From: an uncultured Nostocoides sp.
GTDB taxonomy: Bacteria > Actinomycetota > Actinomycetes > Actinomycetales > Dermatophilaceae
Assembly (NCBI GenBank): GCA_937907685.1
Contig: CALCXF010000136.1
Coordinates: 1-32,766, forward strand
Reading direction: 5' to 3'
Length of the DNA: 32,766 bases
Shown: positions 1 to 6,562 of the stretch, one piece after another
How positions within the stretch are numbered: position 1 is the first letter of the stretch
Layout: the number at the start of each line of letters is the position of its first letter
Translations under genes and position numbers: made by a program
Notes under the pieces: generated by a model
The model's input: the letters and a program-made list of their open reading frames with translations, nothing else
Databases searched by the model: none
What the model was told of the DNA's origin: nothing

Positions 1-463
1 GGCGGGTGTTGATGTGCCCGGCGAGGATGGAGGCGCCGGGGAAGCCGGGCTTAGGCCAGCCGCGCTCGTCGTACCACCCGGCGACGCCGGGCGGAGGGGC
101 CAGGATCCCGTGCGTGTCGAGGCCGGTGGGGACCAGCGCGGCGTTGACGAGCTTGTCACCGCGGGCGCTCATCACGACCACCCGCGTCGGCTCACCATTC
201 GGGCGGCCGTGCGCGGGCCGCGCGGTCGGCGGCCTCAAGGCGGGTGCAGTGGGCCGTGGCAGGGCGCGGCTCGGCGTCGGTTGGGGGGTCGCCACGCTGT
301 GGCGTGGTGCGGCCGTCGGGGTGTCCGTAGCGGTTGGTGTGGGCGTGGTCGGCACTGGCGCCGTCGGGGCCTGATGCGCGCAGGCTCCGAGGAGGGCGAG
401 CACCAGCGCACCCCCAGCCAGAGCAGCGCGACGGTCCACGGGCCACCAGACCCGGCGACTCAT
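1..463 (-). CDS. Class F sortase, partial (C-terminus outside window)
   Basis: Transpeptidase predicted to join secreted proteins to an envelope acceptor on the outside of the membrane. The visible 154 residues start at ATG 463. A short arginine-containing N-terminus leads into a hydrophobic segment (about 13-27) that ends in a lipobox-like LGAC (Cys28). A Pro/Thr/Ala-rich linker follows to about residue 85, then the start of the sortase beta-barrel. The segment ILAGHINTR (His150) matches the catalytic-histidine motif of sortases, and the region before it (GWYDERGWPKPGFPG) is typical of actinobacterial class F enzymes. The catalytic Cys and Arg would lie beyond base 1 and cannot be checked. 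It starts 26 bases after the stop of an anchored surface protein that is its likely substrate, so the two are probably co-transcribed. Family assignment is good; the lipoprotein nature is inference. Confidence 0.82.
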   Translation of the reverse strand, partial: MSRRVWWPVDRRAALAGGALVLALLGACAHQAPTAPVPTTPTPTATDTPTAAPRHSVATPQPTPSRALPRPTAPALRPPTARPAHGRPNGEPTRVVVMSARGDKLVNAALVPTGLDTHGILAPPPGVAGWYDERGWPKPGFPGASILAGHINTR

Positions 464-489
464 GGCGTCACCGGCGCCGACCCGACACC

Positions 490-1278
490 TCAGTGGCGTC
501 GCGAGGACGACCGCTGAGCACGCCGAAGCCCCACAGCCGTGGCGAGCAGGACCAGGGCGCCGGCACCGAGCACCGGTGCCCCGGCGGCCCTGTCATCACC
601 CTGCGCGGCGTCGGTCTGGACCAGCACGGGGCGCACCGGGGCGGCTGTGGTCACGGTCACCGTCGGTACGGGCACCGCGGTGGCCTGCCGGGCCTGGAAG
701 GTGTCGACGACCACCTCGTCGTCGGACCCGCAGAACATCCATGCAACCGGTTCCTCTTCTCCGGTCTCGACCCAGAAGGCGAACCCGGACATCAGGATCC
801 TGTGGGCGCCCGCGTCCTGCACCCGGTACGACTCCGCGTCACCCTCGAGCAGCTCCACCGTGAGTGGGCCCTCGGCCGGCACCGCGACGGGACCCCACGG
901 GAAGGCTGCGTACAGCTCACCCTCACCCCCGTCGACGAACAGGAACGCCTCCCCGCCGCCTTCCAGGGAGGTCAAGCCGGCGTCCCGCAGCATCGTGACA
1001 AAGGCTTCAGGGAAAGTGACGGTGCCGGTGAACGGGTTCAGCGTCACCTGGTCGCCGACGTCGACCACCAGGCCATCGGGGACAGCGGTGTCGAACGACG
1101 CCGTGGCGGTGCCCGAACCCTCCTCGCCCGGGCCTTCAGGGTCACCGACGCCGAACTCGCAGGAGTACTCCACCGGCCCCGAGTCGGCGCTGGCGCTCGT
1201 CGCGGTCAACGCGACGAGCCCGAGGGCCAGCGCTGCGACCAGCATGGAGCGGGTGGATGGACGAGCAGTGGTGTTCAT
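490..1278 (-). CDS. Secreted, C-terminally anchored surface protein (DUF6801-like), putative sortase substrate
   Basis: The protein has 262 residues. An N-terminal signal peptide (hydrophobic 12-30) has a likely cut after the ASA at 29-31. A globular, acidic domain follows (about 35-193) with two cysteines, Cys40 and Cys183, that could form a disulfide. The pattern of a YSC start, a TAVPDGLVVDVGDQVTL stretch and a late CGS resembles the actinobacterial DUF6801 family, recalled from memory and not searched. A Val/Thr/Pro linker (about 197-218) leads to LVQTD (219-223), a transmembrane segment (about 234-251) and an Arg-rich tail, which is the layout of a cell-wall sorting signal. LVQTD matches LPxTG only at Leu and Thr. 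The ATG at 1278 is preceded by GGAG at suitable spacing. The sortase gene follows 26 bases downstream on the same strand. The function of the globular domain is unknown. Confidence 0.78.
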   Translation of the reverse strand: MNTTARPSTRSMLVAALALGLVALTATSASADSGPVEYSCEFGVGDPEGPGEEGSGTATASFDTAVPDGLVVDVGDQVTLNPFTGTVTFPEAFVTMLRDAGLTSLEGGGEAFLFVDGGEGELYAAFPWGPVAVPAEGPLTVELLEGDAESYRVQDAGAHRILMSGFAFWVETGEEEPVAWMFCGSDDEVVVDTFQARQATAVPVPTVTVTTAAPVRPVLVQTDAAQGDDRAAGAPVLGAGALVLLATAVGLRRAQRSSSRRH

Positions 1279-1364
1279 GGTGCTCCAAAGGATCGCGGAA
1301 GGTGCGCTGGCAAGGGGCGACGCTACTCCCGCCCGCAGCGGGCGTCCATGTCCTCGACCTCCTG

Positions 1365-1645
1365 GTGGAGCGCGGAGGCTCAGATGGTGCCGTCGGAGAC
1401 CGCGAGCAGGCCGTGATCACCGCGCGATGGAGGGTGGTCACGGCCTACCCCGAGGTGCGAAAGCGAGACCTAGCCCTGCTGGGCGAGGTCGAACTGCTCG
1501 ATCCGCGCGGGTGGCTACTCAACTCCGGGGTGCCGACGGAGCGGAGTACGAGGTGCAGATCGTCGAAGGCGTCAAGGGGAACCCGATCACAGCCATCAGG
1601 CGGACGGCCCCGCCGGGAGAGGTACTCGCGTTCACGGACGACTGA
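1365..1645 (+). pseudogene. Possible frameshifted small gene relic
   Basis: Two adjoining plus-strand frames have coding-like third positions. The first runs from about GTG 1365 and reads through VVTAYPEVRKRDLALLGEV and LLDPRGWLLNSG. The second ends at TGA 1643-1645 and reads YEVQIVEGVKGNPITAIRR followed by GEVLAFTDD. They would join if one G were added to the GGGG run at 1527-1530. Alternatively, only the second half is real and starts at GTG 1511, giving 44 residues. No ribosome binding site is evident for either start, and I do not recognise the family. It could also be chance in GC-rich DNA. Confidence 0.25.
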
Positions 1646-1701
1646 CGCGAGCTCGCAGTCCGCAGAAAGTCCGGAGCACCTCCGCGAAACCCCCAACGAC
1701 G

Positions 1702-1763
1702 ACCAACGCTGCCAACCACGTCGTCGCAGGTCACCCGGCCTCCACCCAGCACCACCAACGCTG
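1702..1763. repeat. 10-base direct repeat pair
   Basis: ACCAACGCTG occurs at 1702-1711 and again at 1754-1763, in the non-coding stretch downstream of the small secreted protein gene. Function unknown; a pair this short may be chance. Confidence 0.3.
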
Positions 1764-1875
1764 ACCGCTCGTGCTGGCCCGATCCACGAACTACCGCTGA
1801 CGGGGCGGCGAGCTGCAGGTCACCGCCTGTTCGAGGCCCGCGGTTGCGGGGAGTCCCCAGGCGCGGGGCGGAGGA

Positions 1876-2286
1876 TCACTGGCCGCGAATGGTTCCCGTG
1901 ATCTCGATCTCGAAGCTGACGCCCTCCCCGGTTGCCCCGGTGAAGGAGCACGTCACGACGTTCGTCGGCTCCTGACCGGGCCGGGTGTAGGTGTCGCCGG
2001 GAACCAGGTGCCGAGCCTTCAGCCCGTCCCCGCTGATCACCGTGACCTCGTAGGGCAACAGCACTTGCCCGGTGGGCGTGAAGTCCTCGCCCAACAGTCG
2101 CACCGGCCCGAAGAGGTACGGGGTGTGAGGCGTCGCGTAGACGGTCTTGATTCCGCCACAGTCTTCGCCATGCAGCCGGAGGCCACTCAGGGATCCGTCC
2201 GGCGCGGCGGTGGCCGCGGACGGCACGAGCGCCGCTGCCACGACGACGGCCAGCGCGCCAAGTGTCCGACGACGAGAACGAGACAT
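1876..2286 (-). CDS. Small secreted protein of unknown function
   Basis: The protein has 136 residues. Residues 2-7 are Arg/Ser-rich, followed by a hydrophobic core (about 9-27) and an AxA-type site near ATA-AP, which together form a standard Sec signal peptide. The mature part (about 108 residues) is rich in beta-prone stretches such as GQVLLPYEVTVI and VSFEIEITGTIRG. It contains two cysteines, Cys43 and Cys113, which could form a disulfide outside the cell. There is no membrane anchor or lipobox, so it is probably released. The ATG at 2286 is preceded by a strong GGAGGAG about nine bases upstream, which fixes the start. It is divergent from the cyclase/NB-ARC gene across a 147-base spacer with a perfect inverted repeat. 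I do not recognise the family. Confidence 0.8.
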   Translation of the reverse strand: MSRSRRRTLGALAVVVAAALVPSAATAAPDGSLSGLRLHGEDCGGIKTVYATPHTPYLFGPVRLLGEDFTPTGQVLLPYEVTVISGDGLKARHLVPGDTYTRPGQEPTNVVTCSFTGATGEGVSFEIEITGTIRGQ

Positions 2287-2322
2287 GTGTTCCAACTCCT
2301 CCAGTGCAGCTTGTCGGCGGCA

Positions 2323-2351
2323 ACGATAGGCGCACGTCCGGCGTCGTGAAC
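2323..2351 (-). promoter_or_regulatory. Candidate promoter of the small secreted protein gene
   Basis: On the minus strand a -10-like TATCGT lies at 2328-2323, and a weak -35-like GTTCAC lies 17 bases further upstream at 2351-2346. The start of transcription would fall near 2316, giving a leader of about 30 bases that contains the strong ribosome binding site. The -35 matches poorly, so the call rests mainly on the -10 and the spacing. Confidence 0.4.
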
Positions 2352-2373
2352 GGCGAATCGAGAGATTCGCCGT
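2350..2373. promoter_or_regulatory. Perfect 10-base inverted repeat in divergent spacer (operator or hairpin)
   Basis: ACGGCGAATC (2350-2359) and GATTCGCCGT (2364-2373) are exact reverse complements separated by GAGA. The site abuts the candidate -35 of the leftward secreted-protein gene and lies 61-84 bases upstream of the rightward cyclase start. This placement suits a dimeric regulator acting on one or both genes. The regulator is unknown. A transcribed hairpin is the alternative. Confidence 0.5.
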
Positions 2374-2421
2374 CCGGGGGCAGGATGCCGAAATGCCGGG
2401 TGCGGGGGTCACCCGCGTGTG

Positions 2422-2434
2422 CATACTGTGGCCA
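2422..2434 (+). promoter_or_regulatory. Candidate leaderless promoter of the cyclase/NB-ARC gene
   Basis: A -10-like CATACT (2422-2427) sits six bases before ATG 2434, so transcription would begin at or near the start codon. No Shine-Dalgarno sequence is present. The overlapping TACTGT (2424-2429) also fits TANNNT and would give a slightly different start. No good -35 is seen. Confidence 0.4.
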
Positions 2435-5091
2435 TGAGCCCGTTGCCGACGGGGACGTTGACGTTGCTGTTCAGTGATATTGAGGGTTCGACGTCCCTGT
2501 TGAACGGGTTGGGGTCTCGCTGGGGGGAGGCGCTGTCCGCGCAGCGGCGGATCCTGCGGGCGGCGTGGGAGGCGCACCAGGGTCGTGAGATGGGGACCGA
2601 GGGCGACAGCTTCTTCGTGGTGTTCACATCGGCGCAGGAGGCGCTGCTGGCGGCGATCGAGGGGCAGCGGGCGTTGGCTGGGCACGACTGGCCCGGTGGG
2701 GTGGCTCTGCGGGTCCGGATCGGCTTGCACACCGGTGAGCCGGAACGGCACGAGGACGACTACATCGGCATCGACGTGCACCGGGCTGCCCGGATCATGG
2801 CCACGGCCCATGGGGGTCAGATCGTGCTGTCGGCGACCACGCAGGAGCTGGTGGGCGGTGGCACCGCCGAATACCGGGTGCGAGACCTCGGGTGGCACCG
2901 CCTGAAGGACCTGACCGAGCCGGAGCACCTGTTCGACGTCGCCGCTGCAGGCCTCGAGCGGGAGCACCCGCCGCTGCGGAGCCTGGGCACCAGGGCGAGC
3001 CTGCCGACGCATGCCACCGAGCTGGTCGGCCGCTCGCGGGAGGTGACGGAGATCTGCGAGATGTTCGACCTGGGGGGTGTCCGGCTGGTGACGCTGACCG
3101 GGACCGGGGGGACCGGGAAGACGCGGCTGGCGGTCGCGGTGGCGGGTGAGCTGGAACACCGGCTCGCCCGGGACACGTACTTCGTCCCGCTGCACGCCCA
3201 CGATCGGGCCACCTTGATGTGGGCGGGGATCGCGGACGCGGTCAGCGCCCCAGCCGACGCGAAGCAGGCGCCCGACGAGCGGGCGCTGCGGTTCCTCACA
3301 GACCGTTCCGCGTTGGTCGTCCTGGACAACCTGGAGCAGATCACCGACGCGGACGTCGTCGTCGCCCGCTTGTTGGGTGAAGCTCCCGGGGTGCGGATCC
3401 TGGCCACCTCGCGTCGGCCGCTGCACCTGGTCGACGAGCAGCAGTACCCGGTGTCGCCCCTGCCGGTTGCAGAACCGACCCGGGACGGCAACCTTGCGGA
3501 CGTGCAGACCGGGGCGGTGGACCTCTTCGTCCGGCGGGCCAGGATGGTCAAACCGGCGTTCGCCCTGACACCCGGCAACGTCGACGACGTGGTCGCCCTG
3601 TGCCGGCGGCTGGACGGTCTGCCCCTGGCCATCGAGCTGGCCGCCGCCCGCTCGCGGCTGCTCAGCCCGAAGGCCCTCCTGCACCGCATCGACGACCGAC
3701 CCACGGACACCGTCTCGCTCGCTGGCCGGTCGGAGCGGCAGCGCACCCTCCAGGCGACGATCTCCTGGAGCTACGACCTGCTCGACGACAGCGACCAGCG
3801 GGTGTTCCGCCACCTCGGGGTCTTCTCCAGCAGGTTCGACCTCGACGCGGTCGCGCACGTCGTCGGCGCCCAGGACCGGGACCCGCTCGACGTCGTGGCC
3901 CACCTGATCGACGTCAGCCTGCTGGAGATCGTCGAAGGGCCTGACGGCGAGCCGATGCTCTTCCTGCTCGAGACGATCCGGCGGTTCGCGCGGGAACGCC
4001 TGCAGGCCTCGGACGAGGAGGACGAGGTGCGCCTGGCGCACGCACGGTGGTACCTGCAGGTGGCGGCACAGATCAGTGGGCTGCTCGACGGGCCCCGGCA
4101 GATGAGTGCGCTGGACCGGATGAAGGCGGTGGAACAGGACATCCGCGCGGCGCTGGGCTGGTGCCTGGCCCCGACCGCGGAGCCGGCCGGGGAGCGCGCC
4201 GAGTGCGGCTACGCCCTGCTGGAGCCGATGAACTCCTACTGGTACCGCTTCGGGCACATCGCCGAGGGCCGAGCCTGGCACGAGCGGGCGATGCGGCTGC
4301 TTGCCAGCGACGACGTGCCCGACAGTGCACAGGTCGTCGACGCCCTCCACGGCGAGGGCATCTTCGCGGTGCAGCAGCTCGACCTCACGGTCGGCAGCCA
4401 GGCCCTCGAGCGGGCCCTGGCCATGGCGCACCGCCTCGGTGACCTGCACCGCGAGGCCCGCGAGTACAACAGCCTGGGCATCGCGAGGCGCGAATCCGGT
4501 GACGTGACCCAGGCGCGCGAGCTCATCGAGCGCAGCCTCTCCCTCGCCCGACAGATCGGGGACCGCCGCCGAGAGGCGAACGCGCTGACCAACATCGTCC
4601 ACCTCCACATGGACCTCGACGACTACGCAGCCGCGGTCCAGGCCGCACACACCGCGATCGCCGCAGACCGGGCTCTCGACGACCCCTGGGGGGTCGCCAT
4701 CAACCAGTGCAACCTCGTGGTGGCCCTGCTCCACGCCGAAGGCCCCGAACGCGCGCGCGACGTCCTCCGGGACGTCGCAGCCGGCGCCGTCGCCCTCGGC
4801 GACATCGAGCTCTCCATCGACGTCATCGACACCTCCGCCGCGATCTGGGCCGCGCTCGGACACGCCGAACAGGCCGCCACCCTGCTCGGCACAGCCGAGA
4901 AGCAGCGGCAGGTGGCCGGCATCCCCCGCCCCGCACCCGACCAGCAGCACCTCGACCGCTTCATCGACCCCGCCCGGCGATCAGTCCCCGAACACCACTG
5001 GAACAGCGCCCTCGCACGAGGAGCCACACTGACCATCGACCAGGCCGTCACACAGGCAACCTCCGACATGACGATGCCCACGACCGCCTGA
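2434..5091 (+). CDS. Class III nucleotidyl cyclase fused to NB-ARC ATPase and helical repeats
   Basis: This is an 885-residue cytoplasmic signalling protein. Residues 9-170 form a class III cyclase domain with the metal-binding aspartates Asp15 (FSDIEGSTS) and Asp58 (GDSFFVVF). An NB-ARC/STAND ATPase follows, with P-loop GTGGTGKT (223-230), Walker B ending at Asp298 (VVLDN), a sensor-like ATSRR and the GLPLAIELAAAR motif. The C-terminal half (about 430-860) is helical and TPR-like, which suits ligand or partner sensing. The transition-state Asn position holds His116 and the substrate-lysine position holds Gly54, while Asp109 and Arg120 are kept, so the nucleotide product and activity are uncertain. 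Unlike many relatives it has no C-terminal LuxR helix-turn-helix. ATG 2434 is preferred over the in-frame GTG 2419, because a -10-like element lies just upstream of 2434. Confidence 0.88.
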   Translation: MSPLPTGTLTLLFSDIEGSTSLLNGLGSRWGEALSAQRRILRAAWEAHQGREMGTEGDSFFVVFTSAQEALLAAIEGQRALAGHDWPGGVALRVRIGLHTGEPERHEDDYIGIDVHRAARIMATAHGGQIVLSATTQELVGGGTAEYRVRDLGWHRLKDLTEPEHLFDVAAAGLEREHPPLRSLGTRASLPTHATELVGRSREVTEICEMFDLGGVRLVTLTGTGGTGKTRLAVAVAGELEHRLARDTYFVPLHAHDRATLMWAGIADAVSAPADAKQAPDERALRFLTDRSALVVLDNLEQITDADVVVARLLGEAPGVRILATSRRPLHLVDEQQYPVSPLPVAEPTRDGNLADVQTGAVDLFVRRARMVKPAFALTPGNVDDVVALCRRLDGLPLAIELAAARSRLLSPKALLHRIDDRPTDTVSLAGRSERQRTLQATISWSYDLLDDSDQRVFRHLGVFSSRFDLDAVAHVVGAQDRDPLDVVAHLIDVSLLEIVEGPDGEPMLFLLETIRRFARERLQASDEEDEVRLAHARWYLQVAAQISGLLDGPRQMSALDRMKAVEQDIRAALGWCLAPTAEPAGERAECGYALLEPMNSYWYRFGHIAEGRAWHERAMRLLASDDVPDSAQVVDALHGEGIFAVQQLDLTVGSQALERALAMAHRLGDLHREAREYNSLGIARRESGDVTQARELIERSLSLARQIGDRRREANALTNIVHLHMDLDDYAAAVQAAHTAIAADRALDDPWGVAINQCNLVVALLHAEGPERARDVLRDVAAGAVALGDIELSIDVIDTSAAIWAALGHAEQAATLLGTAEKQRQVAGIPRPAPDQQHLDRFIDPARRSVPEHHWNSALARGATLTIDQAVTQATSDMTMPTTA

Positions 5092-5143
5092 CGTCCACGT
5101 TCGACGGCCGATCGAGGGGCTGCCGCCGCACGGCATCCTGACG

Positions 5144-5156
5144 TAGCGTGAGGCGA
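5144..5156 (+). promoter_or_regulatory. Candidate leaderless promoter of the MoxR gene
   Basis: TAGCGT (5144-5149) matches the TANNNT consensus and is followed by six bases and then ATG 5156. The only Shine-Dalgarno-like bases (GAGG) are too close to the start codon to work normally, which supports a leaderless start. No clear -35 is seen. Confidence 0.45.
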
Positions 5157-6562
5157 TGAGCGAGCCCTTCCTCACGACCGAGCGTCCGGCCCCCAGCACC
5201 GTTGGGGAGCTGCGCGCCACCGGTGAGGTCGCACGCTCGGTCCACGTGGAGATCCGCGACAACCTCCTCTCCGCACTGGCGGCGGGACGGGACCCCTGGC
5301 CGGGACTGCACGGCTTCGCCTCCAGCGTCATCCCCCAGCTCGAGCGGGCCCTGCTCGCGGGCCACGACGTCGTCCTCCTCGGCGAGCGCGGCCAGGGGAA
5401 GACCCGGCTCCTGCGGAGCCTCGTGGGCCTGCTCGACGAGTGGTCGCCGGTGCTCGCCGGCTCCGAGCTAGGGGAGCACCCCTTCGAGCCGATCACCGTG
5501 GAGTCACGGCGCCGGGCCGCCGAGCTGGGCGACGCCCTGCCCGTCGACTGGCGGCACCGCTCGGAGCGGTATGCCGAGAAGCTCGCCACCCCGGACACGA
5601 GCGTCGCCGACCTCATCGGAGACGTGGACCCGATGCGGGTGGCCGAGGGTCGGCGGCTCGGTGACCCCGAGACGATCCACTTCGGGCTCATCCCGCGCAG
5701 CCACCGCGGCATCGTCGCCATCAACGAGCTGCCCGACCTCGCCGAGCGCATCCAGGTGGCCATGCTCAACGTCATGGAGGAGCGGGACATCCAGATCCGT
5801 GGCTACGTCCTTCGCCTCCCCCTCGACGTCCTCGTCGTCGCCAGCGCGAACCCCGAGGACTACACCAACCGCGGTCGGATCATCACCCCCCTGAAGGACC
5901 GGTTCGGCGCGGAGATCCGCACGCACTACCCGCGTGACCTCTCCGACGAGGTGGCGGTGGTCCGCCAGGAGGCTCGGCTCGTCGCCACCGTGCCGGAGGC
6001 CCTCGTCGAGATCGTGGCGCGCTTCACCCGCGCCCTGCGCACGTCCCCCGCCGTCGACCAGCGCTCGGGCGTCTCCGCACGGTTCGCCATCGCCGCCACC
6101 GAGACCGTGGCCGCCGCCGCGCTCCACCGAGCGACCGCCCGCGGGGAGGCGCAGGCCGTTGCCCGCATCGTCGACCTCGATGCCGCCCTCGACGTGCTGC
6201 GCGGCAAGGTGGAGTTCGAGTCCGGTGAGGAGGGCCGCGAGCGTGAGGTGCTCAGCCACCTGCTGCGGACGGCGACCGCCGAGACGGTGCGCCACCACCT
6301 CGGCGGCATCGACCTCGGGCTGCTCGTCGGTGCCATCGAGGACGGTGCGCTCGTCACGACGGGTGAGCGGGTCACCGCCCGCGAGCTCCTCGACGGCCTT
6401 CCCGTGCTCGGGGAGTCCGCGCTCTACGACGAGGTGTGCGACCGGGTGGGTGCGAGAACCGACGGGGAGCGGGCGAGCGCTGTCGAGCTGGCGCTCGAAG
6501 GGCTCTACCTCGCGCGCCGGATCGCCAAGGACAGTGCCGACGGGGAGACGGTCTACGGGTGA
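5156..6562 (+). CDS. MoxR-type AAA+ ATPase (magnesium-chelatase ChlI-like)
   Basis: The protein has 468 residues and no signal peptide. It shows Walker A GERGQGKT (76-83), a Walker B-like GIVAINE (185-191), a sensor segment VVASANPEDYTNRGRI and a PLKDRF stretch with an arginine-finger position, followed by a helical lid domain. This is the layout of MoxR and ChlI ATPases, which remodel or assemble protein complexes, often with insertion of a metal or cofactor, together with a VWA-domain partner. The partner gene follows with a 4-base overlap (GTGA), so the two are translationally coupled and almost certainly act together. The substrate is unknown: no obvious metalloenzyme lies next to the pair. 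It starts 64 bases after the cyclase gene, probably from its own promoter. Confidence 0.88.
   Translation: MSEPFLTTERPAPSTVGELRATGEVARSVHVEIRDNLLSALAAGRDPWPGLHGFASSVIPQLERALLAGHDVVLLGERGQGKTRLLRSLVGLLDEWSPVLAGSELGEHPFEPITVESRRRAAELGDALPVDWRHRSERYAEKLATPDTSVADLIGDVDPMRVAEGRRLGDPETIHFGLIPRSHRGIVAINELPDLAERIQVAMLNVMEERDIQIRGYVLRLPLDVLVVASANPEDYTNRGRIITPLKDRFGAEIRTHYPRDLSDEVAVVRQEARLVATVPEALVEIVARFTRALRTSPAVDQRSGVSARFAIAATETVAAAALHRATARGEAQAVARIVDLDAALDVLRGKVEFESGEEGREREVLSHLLRTATAETVRHHLGGIDLGLLVGAIEDGALVTTGERVTARELLDGLPVLGESALYDEVCDRVGARTDGERASAVELALEGLYLARRIAKDSADGETVYG

Larger units (their letters stand above)
1279..1875. other. 597-base stretch without a confident gene
   Basis: This region separates two leftward genes and must hold the promoter of the anchored surface protein near its left edge, although I could not pick a clear -35/-10 pair. 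The right part contains a 10-base direct repeat. The middle contains a possible frameshifted gene relic on the plus strand (annotated separately). I see no tRNA, no strong terminator hairpin and no insertion sequence ends. Local base use becomes slightly less GC-rich between about 1660 and 1800. Confidence 0.6.

Noticed and set aside
334-1416. Plus-strand open frames opposite the sortase and anchored surface protein
   Set aside because: The minus-strand products have signal peptides, a lipobox, a sortase motif and a sorting signal. The plus-strand frames have none.
1876-4950. A minus-strand open frame of over 1000 codons running from the small secreted gene back across the cyclase gene
   Set aside because: Only its last 136 codons have a ribosome site, signal peptide and sensible composition. 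The rest is antisense to the well-supported cyclase/NB-ARC gene and is rich in shadow-type Arg, Pro and Gly residues.
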